Assembly: GCA_030710605.1 (NCBI GenBank)
Contig: CP092880.1
Location: forward strand, 21,904,072-21,968,071
Direction: 5' to 3'
DNA length: 64,000 nt
From: Cordylochernes scorpioides
Lineage: Eukaryota > Arthropoda > Arachnida > Pseudoscorpiones > Chernetidae
In this document: in pieces, positions 32,745 to 42,530 of the stretch
How positions within the stretch are numbered: the stretch's first letter is position 1
Layout: each line of letters begins with the position of its first letter
The notes under the pieces: generated by a model
What the model was told of the DNA's origin: nothing
Database searches by the model: none
Seen by the model: the letters and a program-made list of their open reading frames with translations, nothing else
Made by a program: the position numbers and the translations under genes

Positions 32745-33180
32745 ATTGTTTATTTTTCCGTTCTCCATTACTCTTCATGTTTCACCTTTCCATACCTCAT
32801 CCTCAAAGTTAGAAATGTCGCTATTTCTCTTTGAAAATAAATTTCGATTTTTAAAAGAAACATTCGCGGTATAATTTTAATTTTCGTTTTACAATCATCA
32901 GCCGCGTTATATTGTATTTTAAATGTTACTTTAAATATAAGTTATGAACGGAAAAATACGTCCAGGGTAGCCGAGTGGACAAGGCACCTGCCCGGTAAGC
33001 AGAAGGGTGTGGGTTCGATTCCCGCCCCTGGACACTTTTTATTTTTCCGTTCTCCATTACTCTTCATGTTTCACCTTTCCATACCTCATCCTCAAAGTTA
33101 GAAATGTCGCTATTTCTCTTTGAAAATAAATTTCGATTTTTAAAAGAAACATTCGCGGTATAATTTTAATTTTCGTTTTA
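32745..33180 (+). mobile_element. SINE-C dimer with tRNA head, inside the LINE endonuclease
   Basis: It is flanked by 'acatattgt' on both sides. Two direct copies of an approximately 140-bp body (32756-32902 and 33042-33182) enclose a tRNA-like head at 32960-33034. The structure is body, linker, head, body, as in a 5'-truncated SINE fused to a full one. It splits the minus-strand LINE endonuclease. Confidence 0.7.
32960..33034 (+). repeat. tRNA-like SINE head, foldable cloverleaf
   Basis: The ends GTCCAGGG and CCCTGGAC pair over 8 bp. The D-arm region is 'agccgagtggacaaggca'. The anticodon arm CTGC-CCGGTAA-GCAG would give anticodon GGT, but C replaces the invariant U33. The T arm is GTGGG-TTCGATT-CCCGC. 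The 8-bp acceptor and C33 argue against a working tRNA. It carries Pol III A and B boxes and probably drives SINE-C transcription. Confidence 0.65.
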
Positions 33181-33317
33181 CATATTGTATATGTTGATGG
33201 CTTTGTTTTGATTGAGGTAGACTTTGATACCTTGGGCTTCGAGGTCTAATGTTTGGAATATTAATGGCTATGTCCTCATAGTACAAATTCTTGATTAAAA
33301 ATGCTAGGCCACCCCCT

Positions 33318-34115
33318 TTAACAGCATATACAGATGGATCTTCAGACCTTACCCTGAGTAATGGAGGGGCCGGAATCAACATAATACTGCAAGATGGAAC
33401 AAACATCAAAATCAAAGAAGGATCAGGACAGATTTCGTCAAACTTCACTTGTGAACTGACAGCTATCTGGAAAGCCCTTGATGTATGCCTTAACCATCCA
33501 TCCCTGCATCAAGCAGAAGGAATTTTTTAATATACAGCGACTCCATATCCGCTATAGAAGCAATTCAGAAGGGCAATACTAAAATCACACAGAAAATACA
33601 CTCGTTACTTACCCAACTGGAACCATTGGAGAATAACTGCATTCTACATTGGATCCCTGCCCATGCTGGGATCGGGGGTAATGAAATGGCATTTGAATTG
33701 GCAAAGAAAGCCAGAAAGTTGAGCCAAAGAAAAGAACAAATGTCATTATTTGACACTGATTCTTTGTCAAAATACAAGATAATTAAACAAAAAAATAAGA
33801 AAAGATCAAAATGCGAAATAAACTCTGAGAGAAAAATGATAAAAACTATAACAAGACTTAGAACAAAACACTATAAAGGAATGACAATACATTCAGATGG
33901 CACAAGAACCTATAGGACATGCAACAACTGTCCTGGTGTGGATCTAACACCTACCCACATATTCTCATGTCCAGCAATGGCCGTAGCCTTGCAGAAAATT
34001 GACTTAGACCCAGAGCAGCAGCTTTACACACCCAAGATAGTGGATATTGCTGCTACTGTGATGGAGATGCATGGATACATCTAAGGCTCTTTATTGGACA
34101 CGACAACAACAACAA
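33318..34115 (+). mobile_element. LINE 3' part with RNase H and zinc motif
   Basis: The coding pieces 33291-33530 and 33626-34084 join through 33530-33625 after a frameshift. They carry the RNase H motifs AYTDGSSD, CELTAIWKAL, YSDSISAIEAI and HWIPAHAGIGGNEMAFELAK (the expected Asp before LAK is Phe). A CNNCPG...HIFSC zinc motif and the terminal EMHGYI with TAA follow. The 3' UTR 'attggacacgacaacaacaa' is the same as at the window start. Confidence 0.82.
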
Positions 34116-34269
34116 CGGCATTCCAGAGTAAAATAAATTATCAGAGATAGATACATATTTTTCAAATGAATTAAAATAAATATAATCGATACTGAGTGAG
34201 AGTTGAATTAAAAATATTATAAATTTATTATCTTCGGAAACAAACCGTATCTAAAATATCAAATTTCTT

Positions 34270-34666
34270 TTTGCTACACGTTTAAATTTGCATTTACCTA
34301 TTTTACATATCTCTGATTGTATTTGAAAATCGTTAACCAATTCTTCATACTTTTGGCGAAGTGGTGTTTTATTAATTTGTTATTTGAAATTATTAGGGTT
34401 CTTTCCTGGTATTCAAAAAGGAAAAATACGTGTCGATCAGTTATATTTTTCAATTTATCAAACAATTTGGCCGCTGAATCTCTGATTCTGGTAGAGCGCC
34501 ATCTGGCGAATAAAATTGTAACTAAAATCAATTTCGAATTTTTCATTATTTGCCATAAAAAATCCCATTGCATCCTGAACACAATGGTGTTTACCGCATT
34601 GCTCTAGCGCAAATATTCGCGGAGTTATTAATTTTTAAAGTTGTGCGGGACTTTTGGATCACCCTG
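34270..34666 (-). repeat. Right terminal inverted repeat of the composite
   Basis: This is the inverse of 22758-23152 with about seven substitutions over about 395 bp. It ends 'tggatcaccctg', followed by TA. The minus-strand 94-codon frame here equals the left one with three residue changes. Confidence 0.8.
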
Positions 34667-34668
34667 TA

Positions 34669-35349
34669 TAATGAATTATATATAGGTTGATAAAATGTAT
34701 TTAGGCGCAAGTATCCCAAGTTGGGATATCACGTATGATAAGTCAAATAAAAATTAGTAGTACCTAATCAAGGTATTTTAGAACTGAGGATGGTTGATTA
34801 CTTTAACCTAGAATTCCTTTCAAGTACCGTATATATAAAACAGAATACCCCCTAATATAATAGTATATGTATATATGCAATATAATAGCAGTATGGTTGA
34901 TCAAACTGGCGAAAAGGGTCGGTGAGCTTACCATTGTGATGAGCCAGGCTCTCTCAATATTTTCCATTGTAGTAAGGATTGTAAGAGGCGTTAATTTGTA
35001 TAAGAAAAATCCGTTCTATAAATAGTATCATTTCTTGTAATGTCTCGGTCTAATGCCTCAGTTGGAGATTTTTCAATTTGGAGTTGTTGTAAGGTATTTA
35101 AGGGCCTCTTGATGAAGATATGATTAGCTTGAAAGTTCAGTTCAGTCTTGTCGAATAAAGTAACATATTGAAATAGCGTAGCAAACAACACTAATTCACC
35201 TACTATTTGAATTATTTGCATATTCAGGAATTGAAACTATGTCCGGCGACTCTTTCCAGACTTAGTCGAATTTCGTGTCATAATTTCTCTCGTATGGAAA
35301 CATAGATAATATGCAAATAAGTTTGCTCTATCAGACTATTTTTTCTTAT
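34669..35349. other. Copy 1 continuation to the gap
   Basis: 34669-34781 matches the sequence right of the empty site in copy 2 (to 47578). 34782-35349 is not matched in the window. A decayed SINE-D-like block ('gatgagccaggctctc', 34935-34965) is present. No gene recognised. Confidence 0.55.
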
Positions 35350-35449
35350 NNNNNNNNNNNNNNNNNNNNNNNNNNNNNNNNNNNNNNNNNNNNNNNNNNN
35401 NNNNNNNNNNNNNNNNNNNNNNNNNNNNNNNNNNNNNNNNNNNNNNNNN
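35350..35449. other. Assembly gap, 100 N
   Basis: Exactly 100 N, the conventional placeholder for a gap of unknown size. The right side opens inside the 23-bp minisatellite; the left side is unrelated sequence. Confidence 0.98.
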
Positions 35450-35777
35450 CCCCGTATATAAAAGGTGTCAGTACTCGTATCCCAAGTTTCATCCCCGTAT
35501 AGGGTCAGTCTTCAGGTTTCATCCCCGTATATAAAGGTGTCAGTACCCCGTATTATACCCAAGGTTCATCCCCGTATATAAAAGGTGTCAGTACCCGTAT
35601 ACCCAAGGTTTCATCCCCGTATATAAAAGGTGTCAGTACCCGTATACCCAAGTTTCATCCCCGTATATAAAAGGTGTCAGTACTCGTATACCCAAGGTTT
35701 CATCCCCCGTATATAAAAGGTGTCAGTACCCGTATACACAAGGTTTCATCCCCCGTATATAAAAGGTGTCACGGCTA
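35450..35777. repeat. 23-bp minisatellite (copy 2)
   Basis: The same 46-bp dimer pattern as 10700-11015. Many units from 35480 to 35670 lack a base in C or G runs, or are scrambled (35494-35520). This looks like low-quality contig-end sequence as much as real divergence. Confidence 0.88.
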
Positions 35778-36064
35778 AAAAAAAACTCACTAGAAACTAT
35801 TTGTCTCACGATTTTATAATTTTTATAATATACTGTTTCAGGCAATATATTATCCAATTTAATATATGAAACCTATTATACCTCTTATGAGCGACCCATC
35901 TGGTGAGTAATCGTCTCCATGAGCGACCGCTTTGGAAAATCAAAAATGACAATCTTTATTAACGATAAAGTATCATTCGTGATTTTGACGGTCTCCAATG
36001 GAAGTTTTTGGGTATAGAATATTAGGTGGAGAATTTATAATACTGTTCAGCGATGCACCTATTA

Positions 36065-36271
36065 CAGGTGTCGGCAAACCTTTGAGTCGGAAGTCAAAAT
36101 TACAATTTACAAAAATTTCAAAGTTTTTAAAGAACCACAATTTTTTTTCCTTACTAACAATAAATAGTACTCACATAAATAATATTTACGTATGTAACTA
36201 TATAAAGAGCCACAGTTTCACTTCCAAAGAGCCGCATGTGACTCACAAGCCACAGTTTGCCCCGACCCCTG
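36065..36271. mobile_element. hAT MITE (copy 2)
   Basis: Counterpart of 11312-11519 with the same ends 'caggtgtcggcaaacc' and 'cgacccctg'. The minus four-base difference in the left sub-terminal region is the main change. A 95-codon frame over it (35998-36285) is incidental. Confidence 0.65.
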
Positions 36272-36419
36272 GTTTAGTAAGATAGGAATGCAGTTGAACA
36301 CCGTTATAACAAACTCACTTTGAATCAATATTTCATGTTTTCATACCCATAGTTAAAATAATAGGGACTTAGTTTTAAGTCTTTATTATTGTTTCCATAA
36401 GTTGCTGTTATGAAATATG

Positions 36420-37960
36420 CTGTTATTACCGAGAATCCGCTGTAAGACAGAATGTCCGAAAAGTATCTTGGGAGTAAATAAAATTTCAGTAGCGTATATT
36501 TTGCAAGGGTTGCTCTCTTTACCGAAATAGTATTATCATATTAGTATATTCGTATAGTATTTACGTATTATAAACGTAATTTCAAGCTTTCGGGCATCTC
36601 TGTCCTTCTCAGGAGAATCTGCTGTAAGACAGAATGTCCGACAATACTACTTCGGTACAGAAACTATTGCAAAATGTACGCTACTGAAATCTTCTTTACT
36701 CTCTATGATACTTTTCAATACAATGCAACAACGACAATAGGAGTTCTATGTTTAATACTTGGCCTACGCAAAGTTGATAGCTCATATAAATTCTCAATAA
36801 GTATTTTACATAACAAATACAGATGGCGCGCTAGTGTATCATAAAATACAATGAATGTTATCTGGAGATGAGTTTATTTTTATTAAACGTAATATCGAGA
36901 TTTCGGGAATCTCTATCCTTCTACAGGAGAATCCGCTGTAAGACAAAGTGTCCGACAATACCTTTAGGTAGAGCAACTATTACAAAATACGCTATTGAAA
37001 TTTTATTAACTTCCTGATACATTTTCAACAATTTAACCACAATAGGAATTCTATATATAATACTTGGCCTACGCAAAGTTGATAGCTCATATAAACTATC
37101 ATTAAGTATTTCACATAACAAATACGTAGTTCGGTAGAGCAACCATTGCAAAATGTACTCTACTGAAATTTTAGTGACTCCACAATACTTTTTCAACAAT
37201 ACAACTACAACAATAGAAGTTCTATTATATCTTTTATATAATACTTGGTCTACGCAAAGTTGATAGCTCATATAAACTCTCAATAAGTATATATCAAAAA
37301 CAATGAATGTTATCTGGAGATGAGTTTATCTTTATTAAACGTAATCTCGATATTTCAGGCATCTCTGTCCTCCTACAGAAGAATCTGCTGTAAGACAGAG
37401 TATCCGATAATACTAGTTCGGTAGAGCAACCATTGCTACTTTATTGACTCCACGATACCTTTTAACAATACAACCACAATAAAAGTTCAACATATAATAT
37501 TTAACCTGAGAAAAGTTTATAACCAGAAAGTTCTCATTAACGTACAATGCATGTTGCAGGTTTCTGGAGATGAGTTCATCTTTATAAAACGTAATCTTGA
37601 GAGCTTTAAGGCATCTCTGCCCTTCTACAGGAATACATAGAAATATGGAAGAACAGAGATGTCTGAAAGCTCGAGAGATTACGTTCAATAAAGATCAAGA
37701 AATTAACACATTCAGAAATATGTAACATGCATTGTATTTGTTATATGAAATACCTGATGAGTGCTTTCTGGTTATCAACTTTTCTCAGCTTAAGTATTAT
37801 ATGTAGAACTCCTATTGTAGTTGTATTGTGTTAAAAAGTATCGTGGGTTGAAGAAATTTTCAGTAGCGTACGTTTTGAAATGGTTTCTCTACTGAACTAG
37901 TATTGTCGGACACTCTCTCTCTTAAAGTGGATAAAGAAACTCAAACAGTTACCTGTTGAA
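36420..37960. repeat. Complex forward/inverted array (copy 2)
   Basis: Counterpart of 11640-14060 without the 150-bp block, the 386-bp LINE and one 323-bp inverted unit. The site 'attgactccacgatacctt' near 37441-37465 is the uninterrupted LINE target. A single inverted unit follows 37640. Confidence 0.7.
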
Positions 37961-38095
37961 GGACGTCAAAGTCTGAAAGCTTACCGATTATACAGCACAA
38001 ATAGAAGAAACTCGTCTCCGTAAACTTTGATTCCTTTTTCAAAACTTATAAATAAACACATCTCCAGAAACCATTTGTTTAATTAATATCTAGGA

Positions 38096-38414
38096 CAGGC
38101 ATGTCAAACTCGCGGCCCGCGGGCCTCATGCGGCCCACAACGAATAAATTTGCGGCCCACCAGACAATATTTTTAATAAAATATTTTTTTATAAATTAAA
38201 AAAAATAATAATAAAAATTTGTAGCTTAATTTTTAAAAATTGTAATTATACATAATTTATTTATTAATAACGAACCTCTTATTAGTATTTTTTAAAATAA
38301 ACCTACAAAAATGTTACTATAAAAATTTAATTACTTGTTTTCTTTTTTTGCGGCCCACATAATCTTATTACTTTTTAATTTGGCCCGTGTTAGGATTTGA
38401 GTTTGACATGCTTG
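38096..38414. mobile_element. Non-autonomous hAT element, 319 bp, only in copy 2
   Basis: The terminal inverted repeats are 'caggcatgtcaaactc' and the inverse of 'caagcatgtcaaactc'. The 8-bp duplication is 'atctagga' (38088-38095) and 'atctagaa' (38415-38422). Copy 1 has the single empty site 'atctagga' at 14218-14225. Sub-terminal 'gcggcccgcgggcc' is GC-rich and the interior very AT-rich. It lies in the first intron of the SLC22-like gene, about 100 bp past the donor. Confidence 0.92.
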
Positions 38415-38512
38415 ATCTAGAAGATTTAAATCAGTATTAAGATACAATACATGTTAAGTATAGTTTGGTGTTCATATTAGACATACGTTAAAGTAGAAAA
38501 GAAGACACTGAC

Positions 38513-38764
38513 CTCCATGACGAGTGTTCTACTGTAGACATCGGTGTCATACACCCACTCCGTACATGGTACAAGCGATGAGTTGTCCAAGGAGATGTTA
38601 GCTAGACATCGGTCTGATCCCTGTGCACAGTGGAAGTTGGGGGTGGCAAGAATGAAGGCGACGTTGAACGTGACGAAGGCCACGGGCAAGTTGGCCGGTA
38701 AAGCCACGAGGGCGAGCGCCCATCGCTGGTACCGCGAGCCGAGCGACTTCAATACCTCGTCCAT
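38513..38764 (-). CDS. SLC22-like transporter, first coding exon (copy 2)
   Basis: The same 84-codon exon as 14316-14567, from ATG at 38764 to ...LVME, with donor GTCAGT starting at 38512. Residue 51 is Asp instead of Glu. Reading frame, cysteines and splice phase are all preserved, so both copies look functional at this exon. If copy 2 is the other haplotype, this is an allele of the same gene rather than a paralogue. Confidence 0.82.
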
Positions 38765-38919
38765 TGATCTCTGCAGCCGCTAGGGGGCGTCGAGACTATG
38801 TAAATATAGCCTGCCGACTACACCGGCCCTGCGCAGCAAGGTCGTTCAAACCCGCATACACTACACAACCCTTTAACTATTAAATCTAATTAGTTTATGA
38901 ACTATATACCTAATTAAAA

Positions 38920-39315
38920 AGAAGTCAGGGAACGAGTGGTTAAAAACCCTCGATTCCCGACAACAAAGAACCGTGATCGTATCCAGCATTAGACACTTTG
39001 TTTTAATATTTAAATAACATTTACATATTATTCATTATCCTGAAAATAGAGGTTGTCTTGGCGGCATTCATAATTTCTATCAAAGATAGACACTTCGGCC
39101 AGTTAGAATTTTTTATTTTTCTCAACGTTTCGAAAAAAAAAAAAATGTTGTCTTATTTACTTCTCCTGACGATGAAAAAATATTTTTGTCGAAACATTGA
39201 GAAAAATAAAAAAAAAACTCTAACTGGCCGAAGTATCGATCTTATAAAATATTATTCATTGTTGTAAATAACATAAGCTAGGTTGCTCTTTTTTGAGCGG
39301 TACCTTGTAAAGTTA
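38920..39315 (+). mobile_element. SINE-A split by palindromic MITE (copy 2)
   Basis: Counterpart of 14727-15115: head 38920-39020, palindromic insert around 39030-39245, tail to 39315. It shows small indels in A and T runs relative to copy 1. Confidence 0.68.
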
Positions 39316-39830
39316 TTTTGAAACCAGGATGCCTCACTACAAAAAAATGGCGTGTTTTCCTTCATGAAGAATAAAAGTTTTCTATTATATGATAAACAAA
39401 TCCCTTTTATTTTATAACAATAATTTCCTATATAATATAATTTATAATAATACAGAGAGGATATATGCCTGTTACAAGTTGTAAATCTAACCCTAACTAT
39501 GTACTAACTACATTATTGGCATGTTAACAATAGCAAATAAGGTATAAATATTGCCATTTATTTTTGCCATAATTGGCCGTTTACGCGATTTCTTTGAAAA
39601 TTAACTTTTTTTTTTTTCATTATTTTTTTATTTTAAATTAAGAATATAAAAATGATGTTTCTTTAGCTTTAAAATACGAATATTAAATTCTTATTTAATT
39701 GGTATTATATACAAAGATTTCAACCCTCCACCGAAATATAAGTTACCAGACGATGCTTGCCTGTGTTGCCAAAGGAAACATTTCTCCGATGTTTGTTGTT
39801 AGCACCGAGAAATCTGATTGATCAGATGGC

Positions 39831-39863
39831 GTCACGTGACCTTGAGAGTGACGTCATTGACCT
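39831..39863. promoter_or_regulatory. E-box, CRE and AGGTCA half-site cluster (copy 2)
   Basis: GTCACGTGAC (39831-39840), TGACGTCA (39849-39856) and TGACCT (39858-39863), with the same spacing as in copy 1. The nearest base difference is outside the motifs. It lies about 1.07 kb upstream of the copy 2 SLC22 ATG. Confidence 0.45.
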
Positions 39864-40100
39864 CGGAGTAGAGTTGCCCGATCGATTCTATCCCTTCATT
39901 ATTGGAAATAGAGAGTAATAGAATTATACAACTTGGTCACAATGGTACCTTTATCTCTTAGAGAGAAAGATTGATATAAAAACTACTTTATTACCATGTC
40001 CATATAAGATTTATATAAGGTTAAATACAATAAATAAATATATGAATAAATAAGATTGAATAATGATATAATATGAATAAATTTATGTAAATATATAAAA

Positions 40101-40590
40101 CTAGCCGAATGGCCCGGGCAACGCCCGGGTTTTACCCGATTAAATGCTTTTATTCAAATACTATTCGTTACAATTATAAATTGGCGCCGTGGATGTCATT
40201 CTTGTGTATATAAATTGAAGTCGGTGGACAAGTGGGTAACCCCCTCGATTCCCGACAGTCATGAACCGGGATTGAATCCCACGTTTAAATTTTGTTTAAT
40301 ATGTGAATAACCATCACATATTATTCATTGTTCAATTATCATGAACTAGGTTGCTCTTGCTGAGCGGTACCTATTTATGTGATTTGAACCAGACCAGATA
40401 ATATATAAATGAGTTTTAAAAATTGTAAAAAAAAAAAAATGCATCGGCCGGGAATCGAATCCGGGCCGCCCGCGTGGCAGGCGAGCATTCTACCACTGAA
40501 CCACCGATGGTTATAAAAAATGGCCCTATTTGGGTATTTATTCCATTCACAAAAGCAAACGGTGACATAATTGATTAATATTATATAATT
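40101..40590 (-). mobile_element. Compound insertion: Helitron terminus, SINE-A and tRNA-like gene
   Basis: It begins at CTAG (40101-40104) with the adjacent hairpin 'cccgggcaacgcccggg', which is a Helitron 3' end on the minus strand. A SINE-A (40218-40390) and the tRNA-Gly-like sequence (40440-40510) follow. At the same locus copy 1 carries a different Helitron in the opposite orientation plus a MITE. The 5' end of this Helitron was not found. Confidence 0.55.
40440..40510 (-). tRNA. tRNA-Gly(GCC)-like, possibly a pseudogene
   Basis: A 71-nt sequence folds as tRNA-Gly with anticodon GCC (loop TGCCACG), D arm 'ggttcagtggtagaatgc' and T loop TTCGATT. It is followed at once by a T run suitable as a Pol III terminator. 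Two positions break pairs: C instead of G at position 1 (C1 opposite C72) and A at position 51 in the T stem. It is absent from copy 1. Either a decaying gene or a mobile tRNA copy. Confidence 0.72.
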
Positions 40591-40599
40591 GATATAGAT

Positions 40600-40930
40600 A
40601 CAAGGTATTCATTGGTGGCGCCCACCGCGGGAAAGACTCCACCACCGATGGACTGCAAGAGTTCTTTCCCACAGAGAAAGACAATTAACATAGTTTTACT
40701 GACATCCCGTTAAAATATAGACAAAAATGCACAGTCCGCATTATTTAAGTAGTGATGAAAAATTTACAATGATGATGAAAATTATGATAAAAATAAATAA
40801 ATAAATATATGCTATGTACACAATGAATATGGCGCCTCTGTCACCGTTGCATAGCTTGATGGAAGATCGCCAAGATCAGAGAGATCCCATAGAGAGAGAG
40901 AGTTGTCTGATTAGCACATTCAACAATATA
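40600..40930 (-). repeat. Repeat E (copy 2)
   Basis: Counterpart of 16440-16780 with a shorter (ga)n run and a few substitutions. Confidence 0.45.
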
Positions 40931-41291
40931 AAAACAACAGTATAAAACCCACAAGGAAGAATATCCCATTATTCAAATTATGCTTTTAGAGGAAAGTTTT
41001 GTACGAGCTTTATTCAGACAATAGAAAAATGAACGACCTCTTACGTATATCACACATCCATGAATATTGTAGCAAAATATTTATTTTCTTATTAACAGAT
41101 TAACAAATTTGATATAGATGGAAATTTTGTGCCTGGAGTGTATTGATTTATAAAAATAAAGGTTGCCTCTCCCGGCAAAATAGACCCTAAAACTAAGTGC
41201 CCTCTATTGACCGTCTCTGCAAACAAGCGGACTCAACGGTGACAAAGCTACAATACCAGCTTTAGTAAATTAAATTTAATTGCCATCTATC

Positions 41292-41591
41292 GTTAAAATT
41301 TTACACAAATAAATTTACTGGCAATGCGTTTCTTTTAAATATCATCAAATATTATCTCTACAGACCTTACTGCAATGATATGAGGTATTGAATGAGAGGG
41401 CTTGGCTCATCAGTAGTGAACCCTCTCAGCGGTTTCGCCAAATTAATCTCTAGACCGCTCTACTATTGTATTGGATTGGTTTGGAGTATACCCTGTATTT
41501 TCTATGGAAGGCAGCTTAGGGGATGAGATAATATTTGATGATATTTAAAAGAAACGCATTGCCAGTAAATTTATTTGTGTAAAATTTTAAC
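41292..41591. mobile_element. FB1 foldback element, only in copy 2
   Basis: A 300-bp element with 67-bp inverted arms (41292-41358 and 41525-41591) that match essentially base for base, including 'aataaatttactggcaatgc'. The loop holds the SINE-D-like 'ctcagcggtttcgcc' core. Flanking 'accagcttt(a/g)gtaaa' type sequence appears on both sides but once in copy 1 (near 17106), suggesting a target duplication of about 17 bp. An older copy is at 2998-3442. Confidence 0.8.
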
Positions 41592-41878
41592 ACCAGCTTT
41601 GGCAAACTGAGAAGCATCCACCTAGAGACCATGGTTTCAGGTTAATGGCCCTCGTCAGTCTAGGGCGGACTTTATTTCCTGAGATCCACACGGGACTTAA
41701 CTAAATTGGCGTGTGTGTTACATTCTGATGTTTATCCTTCCTAATTTTCTTTGTGTGACAATATTTTTAAAAGTCTGTTTACTGCTTTTTTTTTTTAGAA
41801 AACACAGTAGCATTAAAAGTGCGCAAATTGAATATTTTATTATTTTCAAAATCATTTTCACACTTCTCTCTCTCTCCA

Positions 41879-42130
41879 AAATAACTTTACAAGGTACCCG
41901 CTCAAAAAGAGCAACCTGCTTATGTTATTTACAACAATGAATAATATAATGCACTAGCGCGCCATCTGTTATCAAAATTCGAAACTATTTTAAAGGCGTA
42001 AGATTCTTTTTGATATTAAACAATTTCTACTGCCCTTACTGCAATGGAAAAATTAATGAGAGGGCCCCTGGCTCATCAGTGGTGAACCCTCTCAGCGGTT
42101 TCGCCAGTTTAATCTACCATACCGCTGTTA
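41879..42130. repeat. SINE-A tail (minus) next to SINE-D (copy 2)
   Basis: Counterpart of 17398-17660. The LINE fragment found in copy 1 at 17892-18048 is missing just downstream, where 'ttgaatctttctgaaatg' is uninterrupted. Confidence 0.6.
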
Positions 42131-42530
42131 TAATGCATTTTTGGAACTTCCTTTTATAGTGATACTGTTGATAGACTCTTTGAATGGGTATTTTAGAAGA
42201 ACTATGGACATAAGCTTTGAGGACAGTAGAATTACATACAATTAAAAATATATAATATGCTTCGAGCAATCGCTGTTCCGCAAATATCAAATTGTGTCTA
42301 TGAAAATAACTCTTTCCAAACCTACCCCATGTCGTGACAAAGTCTCAACCGGATTGGTTGAATCTTTCTGAAATGTTTTTGGCTATGTCTCCAAGGATGT
42401 TTAACTTCAATATAAGAATTTAGCAAACAAATACCAAGGTAAGTCTTGGAGGTTCTGGTTTCAGTGGCATTAACAAATATTGTGGCGTAGAAATCAAGTC
42501 TTTGTATATCTGAAGGCGTGAAAGTATTTA

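Larger units (their letters stand above)
29600..33330 (-). mobile_element. Second LINE, minus strand, decayed
   Basis: Read from 33330 down: endonuclease N-terminal piece (GGGLAFLIKN, about 33290), a SINE-C insertion (32745-33180), endonuclease IVGDLNAKHQ (32640-32680), linker (32168-31821), RT fingers (31780-31592), RT FADDIILW (31100-31150) and thumb (30757-30446, RPILEYGYQIYG). RNase H (30246-29911, with SELIAIYEVL and TDSRSAIQHL) and a C-terminal region (29886-29605) follow. Many frameshifts separate the pieces. It is convergent with the LOA-like element and meets it near 29600. Confidence 0.85.
22758..34666. mobile_element. 11.9-kb composite with mariner-type terminal inverted repeats
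   Basis: It starts 'cagggtgatccaaaagtccc' at 22758 and ends with the inverse at 34666, flanked by TA on both sides (22756-22757 and 34667-34668). The two terminal repeats agree over about 395 bp with about seven mismatches. Copy 2 has the exact unoccupied site (around 47464-47465) with a single TA. Inside are a damaged Tc1/mariner transposase and several nested LINE fragments. I infer either a mariner element that filled up with LINEs, or a composite that moved as a unit. Confidence 0.85.

Noticed and set aside
32960..33034. A functional tRNA-Thr gene
   Set aside because: C at position 33 and an 8-bp acceptor stem do not fit a working tRNA, and the sequence is the head of a dispersed SINE.
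32745..33182. A TRIM (miniature LTR retrotransposon) with about 140-bp LTRs
   Set aside because: The direct repeats lack TG...CA ends and the internal tRNA-like part is sense with Pol III boxes, as in a SINE dimer. Not fully excluded.
22758..34666. A Polinton/Maverick or other giant virus-like transposon
   Set aside because: Size and long inverted ends invited this, but I see no DNA polymerase B, integrase, ATPase or capsid genes, and the TSD is TA rather than 6 bp.
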